Source: Plasmodiophora brassicae
Lineage: Eukaryota; Endomyxa; Phytomyxea; Plasmodiophorida; Plasmodiophoridae
Direction: 5' to 3'
Assembly: GCA_039704465.1 (NCBI GenBank)
Contig: JASFAU010000012.1
Span: 620,001 to 684,000, forward strand
DNA length: 64,000 nt
Shown here: one piece after another, positions 10,123-19,853 of the stretch
How positions within the stretch are numbered: the stretch's first letter is position 1
How the letters are laid out: each line of letters opens with the position of its first letter
The notes under the pieces: generated by a model
What the model saw: only the letters and a program-made list of their open reading frames with translations
The model's database searches: none
Told to the model about the DNA's origin: nothing
Translations under genes and position numbers: made by a program

Positions 10123-13100
10123 ATGATGGAGTCCAGCGCCGAGCGTCCGCCGGGCGCCGGGCTGGCGGACCATAAGGCGGATGCCGACAGGCTAGCGCAA
10201 CTGGAAGGGCTGGCTGAACGGTTGTATAGTTCCAGCGATGCCGGTCTGGTGTGATCCGGGGGTTGGGTTCGTGCGTCTTGCTTAAGTCCTGGTGATCCTG
10301 CAGGTGAACGGCGGCAGGCACAAGCGGCACTCGCACCGTTTTCGACCAATAGCGAATGTATTAGCCAGTGCCAGTTTATCCTGGACCACTCGACGAAACC
10401 GTTTGCTCTGCTCCTCGCCGGCTCGAGCCTTCTGAGACTGATAACGCAGTTCTGGAACGCGTTTACTGTTGATCAAACTGTTGATATGCGAAACTATCTG
10501 CTGAACTGGTTGGCAACGAACTGTCAGAAGGATCTGCCTCCGTTCGTCTTTGCTGCTCTAATTCAGGTGTGTGGCTACTTGGAATGTCCTTCGTACTCGA
10601 GTGACACATCTCGCACAGGTCGTTTGCCGGATGGCGAAACTTGGATGGCTTCATGCATCTCACCAAGATATCGTTACGGACATCGCCAAGTTCCTGGAGT
10701 ATTCGCTTTCCCATTGCATTCTTGGGCTACAGCTGCTTACCGAGCTGGTTGACGAGATGAACCATGCCATTCAAAGTAGGGTTGCCGTGCGTTCCTAGCA
10801 AATGGATCATGTCACTAAGACAATGTGGCAGGCGAGACGATTTCTCAGCAGCGCAAGACTGCCGTATCGTTTCGAGACAAGGCGCTACTTCACGTCTTTC
10901 AGATTTCGTTGAACACTTTGAAACAGCTGATCGCCTCTTCTCCATCGTCGAGCCCACCACCGGCGCCCCACGAGAAATGCATGCTTCAGGCACTGACGCT
11001 GTCGTTGAAATGCCTCTCGTTTGATTATATTGGGACCTGCGCCGATGAATCTACCGAAGAATTTGGCTCTTTGCAAATTCCATCCTCCTGGAGGAGCACT
11101 GTAGAGGACTCGTCCATTCTTCGGCTATTCTTCGATATTCTAATCAAGAACAAGCCGCCGCTTGCCAGCAAGGTCTAGTGCTTCACTGTGTCGCATGATG
11201 TCAAGCCACTTACTCTACCGTAGTGTATGGAGATTCTTGTGCAGCTTGCATCCTGTAGAAGGTCGCTCTTTTCAACTGAGGAACTACGAAAAGCGTACGT
11301 GTGGTCTGGGTTTTGGCCACTCATGTAACTGATCATCGCCCAGATACCTGAAGTGCTTATGCGTTTCAACTTCGGAAATCATCGTTAGCCATTCGCAAGT
11401 ACTTGCAGATAAAGAGAGCTACATTCACTTCTGTCGGTTGCTTGTCGCAATGAAGGCGAACTATCAGTTGCAGGATCTCGCCAATGTAACCTCGCTGTCT
11501 TGCTTGCTGTATGGAAGGGGGTCCTTGACAAGTGTGGCTAGGTTGACGAATACGGCCCGTGGATTCGCGCCGTAGCGAACTTCACTGTTACCAGCTTTGA
11601 TAACTGGAAATGGGTTGGTGGTGCCACCCACTATCTTGTGACTCTCTGGGCCCGTTTGACACTATCAATCCCGTTCATGCGCGGTGACCTACCGACATTT
11701 CTGGACACACTTGTTCCCCAGGTTGGGCTTCACCCATGTTGTTCTGTACGTTCCCTTATCTGATATTGCTACAGGTCACGCAAGCTTTCATTGACACGAG
11801 AATGAAAGCCGCAGGCCACGCTGTCGATGAAGATGACATCGCATCATTTTTCGAAGAGTCGGCCATTGCTGAGCAACTTCATTACATCCCTACTCTCTGC
11901 CGGTACGTCACTTTCACTTATGTGCAGTGACCCGGTGTTTGATGGCTTTTGTAGGCACGTCTACCCTGCCACGTTCTCGTATCTTTCGTCTCGGCTCGAT
12001 CCCCTCCTGCAAACATATCGGGAAGCTGTCGAACGTCTGCGACAGGAACGTATCACCGACCAGCAGTTTTGGAAGAATTTGTCGGTTGGTGAAGGTTGGT
12101 GTTTCGTCCCAGCTGCTATTTTGGTTTGTGCTGACATGCTGTCTATTCTCAGCATCGATTGCTTGGCTCATCTACGTTGTTGGATCTGTGATCTCGGGTC
12201 ATATTACGACTATGTCGTCGCGGGATGATCAGATCACTATTGACGGACAGCTAAGCGCCCGTGTGTTCCTGATTCTCGACACTGTTACAACTCGTGTCGC
12301 GTCGTCCGTTGCTGTTGGGGCGCCTGTGACTCCGTACATTGACCTGGCTATTATCTACTTCTTCCAGCAGTTCAGGAAGTATGTGGTTTTACGCCGCGAA
12401 TGTTCCACACGATTGACGTTGTTGTTAGGGCTCACATTGGCCAGGAGGCAATATCCCGCGGTATCCGAATCCTGGATCCTGTTTCACCTTCGCCGCAGCC
12501 TCAGATATACCAAGCAATGTCTGAATCAATTGGATCGCCAACAGATCAGGCATCTGTCCTAACAGCTATGCTTCAGGTATCCTATGTCTGCTCTCTCTGC
12601 TGGTTGCATTAACAGGCTGTTCGCAGAAAATAGTTTCAACCTTGAAACTGTGGGCTCGTCAAACGAACGTGTGTGATGATGCACTGACCCTGCTCCATGA
12701 CTTGTCCTCTGGCTACACGACCGCCAAGCTTCTGCTGCAGATCGATGCCGCAAAGTCGATCTTGACTAATCACGGCAACTCTGAAGTCTTCCCGTTCCTC
12801 GATGTTCCCGCGAATTCGAAGCTTCGAACGAAATTTTACATAACTTGGGGTCGAATGGTGTTCTCGGAACCAAATATCGACTACTTCGATCAGTTTATGG
12901 AGCCGTTCGATGCACGTTTTACGCATCTCAGCCAACATTCGAACTTTCGAAGCGAAGAGGTATGCGGACGCGTTGCAGTGGTTTCGTTTTCGCTAACTGT
13001 TTTTAGGTCAAGCGCCTCGGGATCGGTCTAGCTAGGGACCTTCGTGGTATTGTCCAGTCGACATACAACAAGATGGCATACAATATCGTCTTCGACTGGA

Positions 13101-14292
13101 TTTATCCCAAGTATTTCGGGCAGGTGCTTCGTCTCCTGGAGAGCTTGTGGGATGTTCCTTCTTGCGCTGTTCCTGTTCTTCGATTCACTGCCGAGTTCGT
13201 CCTGAACCGAACCCAGCGTATCACGTTCAGCCCGTCGGTACCAAACGGAATCGTAGGTCGTATCCGCTCTGTAATGGCTGCAATGGCTCATTGCTTAACA
13301 GATCCTCTTCAAAGAGTCAAGCAAAGTTATTGCCATCTATGGAAATCGCATCCTTGCGTGCACCGATGCCGTTACTGACATTTACAAAGATCGGTACAAG
13401 GGAATAGGGCTTTGCATGGACATTCTGTATAACGGCCTTACGGGTGACTACACAAACTTTGGTACGTCTGTCATGGTACAAGTGTTTGGCGCGCCCTAGT
13501 GTGTAACTGGTCGTAGGTGTGTTTCGTTTGTACAATGACCCCAGCCTTACGACGGCGTTCCAGACCGTTGTTAAACTGATCCTGTTGTTCCCGTTGAACG
13601 AGCTACTCGCCTTCAAGAAGATCTCCTCGAAGTACTTCAACCTGATGGAAATCCTGTATCGCAACCACATAGACCTCATGGTCGAACTTGACGCCGCTAT
13701 GTTGGTTTAATGCGTTTTTCAGTTCTACCCATGTACTAACCGTGGGTGCCTAGCTTCCATGCCCTGCTTTCGTCAATGGCGGATGGTATTGCCAATTTCG
13801 ACGCACGTGTTTCGTCTCTTGCAGCGTCTGCAGTCGATAACGTTGCTACGTTTGCCTTCAAGGAAAGCAGAAAGTCAACAAAGTCTGATGCGTACAAGAA
13901 GTTCGACGCGCAAATTGTATCCCCTGTGCATACCAGTGTCGTCCAGCGTTCTCACGGTTCCATGCTAGGTGAAATGTGGCGATTTGCTTGTCCAGCTCTT
14001 GCGGCTCCTAATGTCGCTGATTGTATTCGAAAATGCGCCCAACTATTGGTCGTTGTCAAGGCCGGTCCTGAGTCTTCTATTGAACATGGAGCAAGCGTTC
14101 AACACTTACAAGCAGGAAATCATACTCGCCCAACCGCCTGAGCTTCAAGGTGCTGTTGTTGCCGCATTCGAGCGGCTCATGGATGGTGTTCGTCCGAACT
14201 TGGACAACCGCAACCGGGACAAGTTCACACAGAACCTGACACTCTTCCGCAACGACTTCCGGAAGTGGGCTGTTAAGCCGTCGTCATTATGA
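10123..14292 (+). CDS. XPO7: Exportin-7 (RanBP16-type nuclear transport receptor)
   Basis: Ran-GTP-dependent karyopherin of the importin-beta superfamily. It begins MMESSAERPPGAG then LAQLEGLAERLYSSSDAG, followed by many exons. Recognisable blocks in order are IRNYLLNWLAT-type (10480s), TKLGWL, VTDIAKFLEYS, QQRKTAVSFRDKALLHVFQISL, CLSFDYIGTCADES, IPSSWRSTVEDSS, SNYQLQDL, ITDQQFWKNL, DGQLSARVF, FFQQFRKYV, EFVLNRTQRITF, NFGVFRLYNDPSLTTAFQTVVKLILLFP, FENAPNYWSLSRPVLSLLL and NRDKFTQNLTLFRNDFRKW just before the stop at 14290-14292. These occur in family order across the expected length of about 1,050 residues. Introns are numerous and about 45-60 bp long. No lesion was seen. The 160-bp gap to cyclin H suggests tandem, independently promoted genes. 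Confidence 0.92.
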
Positions 14293-14394
14293 TTTGCGCT
14301 TGTCGAGCGAATATCAATCTAAACCACCTAGCCAAAGTGTAGACTCTGTATCTGGCCCACTGGTAGAGATCTCGTCACTACATACATCTCAGCG

Positions 14395-14443
14395 CTCGGG
14401 TACTGTTATTTTCGTGGATCGCTGTCCCGTCTTAGTTGTGTGA
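14395..14443 (+). repeat. Direct repeat copy 1 (49 bp)
   Basis: This 49-bp segment is about 86% identical (7 mismatches) to 15459-15507, in the same orientation. The second copy ends exactly at the A of the start codon of the Zn2Cys6 gene. The two copies bracket the retroelement remnant. Sequence after copy 1 keeps a weak resemblance to the first codons of that gene (an RRR...C-like reading), suggesting a decayed duplicate 5' end. Confidence 0.75.
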
Positions 14444-14498
14444 AGACCGTGAGACGTCGTCAAGCAGTCTGCATATCGTCTGATGCGCTGCGTGTGGT

Positions 14499-15009
14499 CT
14501 AATCGAACTCCTTGCCTTCAACCGGATCATGTACGATGTGCGCCTGCTCGTTGATGCGGCGCACCACACGAAACGGGCCTTTACAACGCGGTATCAGCTT
14601 GCCTCTTAGTCTTGGACCTTGACCAGGTCGAGCACACAGCACACAGTCACCAGCGATGAAGGAGTCCTCGAGGTGCTGATGTCCTCTCCGATTCCACTCA
14701 TGCTGATTGTTTTCGGCGTAACCCACTTGCTTGTGTAGAACATCAAGACCAGCCTTCAGCTCCTCTACGCTTGGCAACACTGTCCGAGCTAACCGGGCAC
14801 CACTTGCGCGTATCAGGATTCAAAATGTGATCCAGAGGGCTTTCGGTTCGCTTCGCGACCATTACAGTGAACGGCGCCTTCCAAGTTAGTCGCTTGCTGG
14901 ATGTGTGGTTAATCGCGTGTTGAACGACGGGCCACAGGTAAGGCCAGTTGTGAATATCCAGTCGCGGCTCTCGTTCAGGATGCTGCGCATCACGTCGACG
15001 ACTCATCAA
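14499..15009 (-). mobile_element. Degenerate Ty3/gypsy-type retroelement, integrase C-terminal fragment
   Basis: Two overlapping frames on the minus strand read as the end of an LTR-retrotransposon polyprotein. The upstream frame has WPYLWPVVQHAINHTSSKRL, then KAPFTVMVAKRTESPLD, typical of the integrase core C-terminal part. The second frame has LPSVEELKAGLDVLHKQ, then GDCVLCARPGQGPRLRGKLIPRCKGPFRVVR, the GPF-type beta-barrel that follows integrase. The frames differ, so at least one frameshift separates them near 14750-14780. No gag, protease or reverse transcriptase and no complete LTRs were seen. It is an old fragment, not an active element. Confidence 0.75.
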
Positions 15010-15458
15010 TCGATTAGCTTACAATCATGACATGAAGCTCCGACTACGTCTTGAACCGCCACCCGCGTGTCTGTCCTCGTATCCGAGACTGTCGTGGCCC
15101 TTGACGTTCTCCAGGCGTTTAATCTTCCGCTAGGTGTGTAAAACAGGTTCCCCAGTAAAGTGCTGATCGCCATCGGAAGCACAGCATGGTTTCTATCGTC
15201 CTCCATCCAGGTCATGAGCTCGGGAAAAGGCAGTGTAGAGCGAGGGCGGAATACCTGTTCATTCTCTGTCATTCCGTACATGTGGCTTCCGAGGCTCCCG
15301 AGGCACGAGGGTTCCGGATCCACAAAGGCTACGTGTCGGACGATGGATGTCCGCTAGGGGAGGTCACTGGGATGGGGAATACAGTCCGAGTGATATCGGT
15401 TCGGAGAACTCCACAGTCGGAGAATTTCTACAATCTTGCCACTGTCGTCCGATCACCG
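15010..15458 (-). mobile_element. Probable further decayed retroelement sequence
   Basis: This stretch between the integrase fragment and the second direct-repeat copy contains short minus-strand frames, including 15006-15323, that run toward the integrase fragment in the same orientation. I cannot name a domain. Its position inside the repeat-bracketed interval is the only reason to assign it to the element. Confidence 0.35.
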
Positions 15459-15507
15459 TTCGGGTCCTGTTACGTTCGTGGATCGTTGTCACGTCTTGGT
15501 TGTGTGA
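15459..15507 (+). repeat. Direct repeat copy 2 (49 bp), abutting the Zn2Cys6 start codon
   Basis: Partner of 14395-14443. Because it is the immediate 5' leader of a gene, the pair looks like a duplicated promoter/leader rather than an LTR. Confidence 0.75.
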
Positions 15508-16145
15508 TGACACGGCCAAGGAGGAGGGTGATCACGAGTGTCGCCTGCGAACGCTGCGCTCGGCAGCGCAGGGGTTGCACCGACACCAAACCCTGCGATC
15601 CCTGTGTCGCAGCTGGCGTGGAATGCATCGAGCGCATTCGCCAATCTGACTGCATCCAGTGCAAGGCAGACGGCAAGCAGTGCACAATAGCGCGCCCCTG
15701 CCGAAATTGCATTCATCTAGGCGTCCCCTGCCTCGTCGAATCCGACATCGTTGGTCCTGACGGCGACGAGGTCCTGGTAGAAGCCCAGGGCAACCGTGAC
15801 GATGGATGCGACGATTTTCTTGCTCCCGATGACGTCTGGCCCGGCTCCGCGCCAACATCCGCCAACGACAACATTGAATCGGAACCCGTCGTTGGCGACG
15901 ATTCCACCATCACCATCGGGCGCTGCAGCCTAGGCGACAACGACCACTGCCCCGAGGATATCGGATTCGGCTTCGTGCCCCCCGCTGACCCGCTGCTCCT
16001 CCACGACATCATGCAGCCCCCGTTGCCACCCATCGAGTTCCCCGGGACCCCCGACGACATCAACGGCCTGCTGGCCAGCGCCCATCCCCGGTCCTTCGCC
16101 GATATCGACTTCTGCAACGGGTTCCTGAACAACGAATGGGGGTAG
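15507..16145 (+). CDS. Protein with two tandem Zn(II)2Cys6 clusters
   Basis: A 212-residue, intron-free protein. Residues 14-40 and 49-75 each show a perfect C-x2-C-x6-C-x5-C-x2-C-x6-C pattern: Cys14/17/24/30/33/40 and Cys49/52/59/65/68/75. This is the binuclear zinc cluster best known from fungal Gal4-type transcription factors. An Arg-rich stretch (RPRRR) precedes the first cluster. The remaining 137 residues are acidic, Asp/Pro/Gly rich and look disordered, resembling an activation region. There is no fungal-type middle homology region. Two clusters in one small protein is unusual, and a DNA-binding role is inferred from the motif only. The Met used is the first after the leader repeat. 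Confidence 0.8.
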   Translation: MTRPRRRVITSVACERCARQRRGCTDTKPCDPCVAAGVECIERIRQSDCIQCKADGKQCTIARPCRNCIHLGVPCLVESDIVGPDGDEVLVEAQGNRDDGCDDFLAPDDVWPGSAPTSANDNIESEPVVGDDSTITIGRCSLGDNDHCPEDIGFGFVPPADPLLLHDIMQPPLPPIEFPGTPDDINGLLASAHPRSFADIDFCNGFLNNEWG

Positions 16146-16283
16146 CACCATGTGCCAGTCGGATAGCATATAAACTCGACAGCTGCCCCTGCTGGCTACC
16201 GTACCGTCAGCTGTCTGGCCGGCCCGAGTGCCGACACGGGGGCCGCCGTGCCGCGCGTTTTGCGCGCGCCGGGCGGTGGTTCG

Positions 16284-17067
16284 ATGTCGATCGTCGCCGG
16301 CGACCTGGTCGGATACAGCGCGACGTCGTCGTCGGGGTCGACCGTCGTCACGATCTGCGAGGTCGTCGGCGTGCGCCCGGACGTCGTCCTGCGCGACCTG
16401 GCGCAGAACCTCCGCCAGGTGAACGTGGACCTCGGGCGCCTGCGCCGCGTGACGCCGTCGACGGCGCCGGCGCCGCGCCCGGAAACGCTCTCGCTCGCTC
16501 TGTGGAATAACGAATGGGGCGGGTTGAGGAGGCAGTGGGCACTGTCGTATCACGCGTGTGTCCTGCAACGGGTCGACGAAGACGTGCGTGCTGTATTCGC
16601 GATTCCGTTGAGTCCATTTGCCTAACGGCACGCTGTGACAGGGGTATTACGTTGTCAAGTTCGAAGGCGAGGCTGACACCGTCCGGAGGCTACCGAAACA
16701 AATCCGACTGACGAACGGCAAGGACGTTGCGTCGTGCCTGGCGTACGACGACAGACTACCGGCGCTGACGGTGGACCCGAACACGGTCGAACCCAGCGTC
16801 GATCCGTCGCATGTGCCGTGCCCCGTTACCACTGTGGACCTTGAGGACGTCGAGCAGGTTGCAAGAGGGTTTGCCGCGGAGGACGTTGGGGACCCGCTGG
16901 ATCCGCAAGAAGGTATCGGCCACTCCTGTTGTTCAGCCCCTGGAGGCTGACGATGCGCCCACTGGTGTAGGGTACCTTTCTAGCGCGGGCTTCTGGCACC
17001 GATGGGACTCGATTAAGACCATGACGGGTCGGGCCATCGCCATTGCCCCGTATGTTCTTGACTATTA
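16284..17067 (+). CDS. Uncharacterised protein (three-exon model)
   Basis: Not recognised. Exon 1 (MSIVAGDLVGYSATSSSG..., to about 16571) reads as a small beta-rich segment with VVTICEVVGVRPDVVLRDL. A 69-bp intron with standard gt/acag ends joins in frame to YYVVKFEGEADTVRRLPKQIRLTNGKDV. A second intron of about 58 bp (about 16912-16970) joins to YLSSAGFWHRWDS and ends VLDY at TAA 17065-17067. Three frames linked by two canonical introns make a real gene likely. Acidic residues are frequent in exon 2. The frame is open upstream of 16284, so an earlier start is possible. No catalytic motif or membrane segment is visible. Confidence 0.6.
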
Positions 17068-17447
17068 AACCATTCGCTCATCGCTCTTCTCTGCCGGCGC
17101 TCCTCATTGCTCCATCTTTTCAGTCGTCACCGGGCAGGCGGCGACGCCGGATCGGCTTCGTGGCCCTAGTCGATCTGATGGCACTGAACGCGCAGCACTG
17201 GTGTGACTAGCGCCACGTGGTACAGGTCGTCCGACCTCGGAATTCGGATTGGAGCAGTGGTTTTCAAGGCACACGGCAGCCACGTCTCGAACGCGTCTAA
17301 CCCGTCGCCGTATCGACCCTACTAACCGTCACGTCTAGCTGTGCGGTCATGCTGGCTGGTGTCGCCTGACCTGCGGCCGGATGGGCGCTCTATTCGCAAA
17401 CGGCACCTATAGGACGTGTTAACGATTGAAGACCAAACGAAGCCGTC
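17068..17447. other. Intergenic spacer, no gene seen
   Basis: About 380 bp between the unknown gene and the SET gene. Only short frames occur, and I see no repeat, RNA gene or conserved motif. Confidence 0.5.
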
Positions 17448-18016
17448 ATGTCGTCCAGCGCGATCGTTGACTCGCCGAACACCATGATCGAGGGCAAGCA
17501 GAGCCAGCCCGTTCTGTTCACGTTCCAGCACGATGGTTCGGGCAAGTTCGTCGTCGCTGAGGGTAAGTAATCGGCACGGATCGGGCAGCGTACCGCGTGC
17601 TCAGGCGGTGTGCAGGTCCGCTGAAGACGGGCACGACCGTCTTCGAGGAAGTCGGCGCCGTCAAGTCGAAACCGGACAAGTACACGTTGCAGCTGGATGA
17701 CAACCAGCACATGCTCTGCTCCGGGCCGCTCATCTTCTGCAACCATTCCTGCGACCCGAATTGCATGGCGCGCGTCTTCTACGGCCTCGTCGAGATCGTC
17801 ACGATCCGCGACGTCAAGAAGGGCGAGCCGATCACGTTCGACTACAACACGACCGAGTGGGACATGGCGTCGCCGTTCGACTGCATGTGCGGGTCGGCGA
17901 ATTGCAAGGGACGTATAGCCGGGTTCAAGAACTTAACGCCCGCCCAGCAGAAATCGATCAACAAGTCGTTCATGTCTGCCTTCATCCGCGAGAAGGCCTT
18001 GGCGATCGGCGAGTGA
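17448..18016 (+). CDS. Small SET-domain protein (putative methyltransferase)
   Basis: Two exons. ATG 17448 starts MSSSAIVDSPNTM, and the intron (gtaagt...gtgcag, about 17563-17613) rejoins as GPLKTGTTVFEEVG. The C-terminal SET core is clear: LIFCNHSCDPNC (the NHSC AdoMet-binding motif), then EIVTIRDVKKGEPITFDYNTTEW (the catalytic Tyr region). A post-SET style C-x-C-x4-C (CMCGSANC) supplies a zinc site. The N-terminal half of a normal SET domain (GxG, YxG) is weak or missing, giving only about 170 residues. This resembles the compact SET proteins found in many protists and plants with unknown substrates. Activity is plausible but not certain. Confidence 0.82.
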
Positions 18017-18238
18017 CAATTCGGCCGTGCAAATGACCATCCACATCATCGTCGTCATCTTGCCACACATACGACACTGGAGACCTCTTCTACCATTTTC
18101 CTTCAACCACGTTCGCGGAATAAACGGGACCCTGTTGGTCGAAATCATTTACAAGACCCTTTATATGACATCTCACCGTCGTTTGCCAGCACGATTACGA
18201 GCAGAACCCGTTGCCGCAAGGATCGATGATCGGCAGTC

Positions 18239-19326
18239 TCAACGTCGGGTCACCCTGTCACCCAACCGTGATGTTAGGACGTCCCCAGTGACCTTTCCGG
18301 TAGAGACGGCGGTTACCCATTCTGACCAGGACCCATCGTACAGCGAAAGCCGTTCCAGTTCGACGCCAGCAACGACGAGTCCGGCCATCAGCACCGAAGC
18401 CGTCACGCCGCTGCCGCACGTCAAGATGATTCCCCTGTCGCCGTCCAGCCGTACGCCAGCGTCTTCGAACCTACGTATGGAATCCCGTAACAATGACGGA
18501 CGGCCGACGCTGGGTCCTACAGGCGTGCCTTACGTCTTCGCGATGCCTTCCGCAGGCTTGAAGACAGCGGCACCGTTGCTGCTGTCGAGTATCGTGGTCC
18601 ACGGCACGTTCAGCGATCCAGGGATGTGCCCGGAGCACAGTCCAGGTCGCGGCTCTTTCAGCTGTCCCAGAAACCTCGCCGCCGGCCTCGCGTCGACAAC
18701 CTGCGCCTCCCGCGTCACAAGGTTCGCCTTCATGTCGTCCAGGGTTCGGACAAGCTCTCGACGAAGACGACACGGCGAACGCTTCCCGACACTGGGCCTC
18801 CCAGGCACGGACGCGTCGCCGGATTCCACAGGGCGTCCCAGGGCTCGCCACAGCGCGAGCCCACCATCCAGTATGCGAACGGGATTGGCAACGCCCAATG
18901 CGGTTAACGTGTACCACGCCCTGGAACTGCTCAGCATGCCAGCGTTGTCGTATACAGTGATCTCTGTCTCGTCATCGACGACACCAGCGGAATCCAATGC
19001 GTCGTCCATCTGGCCGGCATTCGGCAGCATATGCGGCAACGGGTTCGTCGTATCACTGATCTCGTCGATGTCGAAGAACGTTGCCCTGGGAACCGATGGT
19101 CAGGCGACCGCCTCGTAACCATCGCCCGTACGTTTTCATGGGGCTGTACAATACAATACCCGGGAATGCGGCACGCCGTGAACTCGGCTCGGGCGTCCCG
19201 GCCCGATCCGGGCATGTGCCACGACGCATCCAGGTAGGCACCAGCAGGCCCGTCGGCAGCCGACGATAGCAACGACAGCTGGCGACACCCGGTGGTTGCC
19301 CGTCGTGCTAGCGCGGCGCCCAACAT
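18239..19326 (-). CDS. 3-mercaptopyruvate / thiosulfate sulfurtransferase (tandem rhodanese)
   Basis: Transfers sulfane sulfur from 3-mercaptopyruvate or thiosulfate, usually in mitochondria. Three exons: ATG 19326 with a basic leader (LGAALARRATTGCRQL) that looks like a mitochondrial transit peptide; the exon 2 join gives ATFFDIDEISDTTNPLPHMLP, a family hallmark; then VYDNAGMLSSSRAWYTL, LDGGLALWRALGRP, VVDARPAARFLG and GHIPGSLNVPW. The last exon carries the active-site loop ILTCGSGVTASV with the catalytic Cys. The CGSGVTA loop is more like mercaptopyruvate than thiosulfate enzymes. It ends at TGA 18239-18241. Introns lie at about 19085-19160 and 18470-18535, both with canonical ends. Confidence 0.9.
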
Positions 19327-19853
19327 TCTTCTTCAAAGGCACGATCCGGCTGGTCGCGTTGTTTATTGGCACACACTTGTAAAGTCCGTCGGCCCGGCAG
19401 AAGCCAAAGCGATTTTCATGAACCAATTCATGGCCACGACGGGACCGGCTGGCGCGGTGGCCATTCCCTCCTGCGGCCCACACTGGATAGGCCTTGAATC
19501 ACTGATGCGGGCCGTCGCCAATTCCTAAATCCAACGCGGCTGCTTGCTAAATTCGGGGAAGCGACGCTGACCTCCTTCCCAAGCGGTCAAGGAAGAGTCT
19601 CCGACCCGGATTTAGAGGGAACTTTCCGTGGCTGTCCGACCTCGGATTCGGTCGCGAAGCGGCCCTTTTTCCGGGACGGGCACGGGAGGATGGGCTGCGC
19701 CGCGTTGCTATTTTTGGGATCACTGGTGGTCGGTCGGCCCATGTCCGAGAGGGCCGCTGCGTGCAGCTTCATTCCGAAAACGCTTCGTCCGCTCTCACGT
19801 CGCGCTCGATCCCACTCGCAGACACACGCAGGCACGCACACCGCTCGTTCGAC
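19327..19853. other. Divergent intergenic region
   Basis: Space between the sulfurtransferase start (-) and the secreted repeat protein start (+). A short plus-strand frame (to 19528) has no recognisable feature. The sequence just before ATG 19854 is CA-rich (acacacgcaggcacgcaca), probably the 5' leader. Confidence 0.4.

Noticed and set aside
14395..15507. The flanking direct repeats were considered as LTRs of the retroelement.
   Set aside because: They are only 49 bp, lack TG...CA ends, and one forms the leader of a gene; duplication of that leader fits better.
16128..16520. The words FLNNEWG (end of the Zn2Cys6 protein) and LWNNEWG (next gene) hinted at a repeat.
   Set aside because: Similarity stops outside about 15 bases, so probably coincidence.
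18027..19118. 363-codon plus-strand frame.
   Set aside because: It lies antisense to the sulfurtransferase exons, which have clear family motifs on the minus strand.
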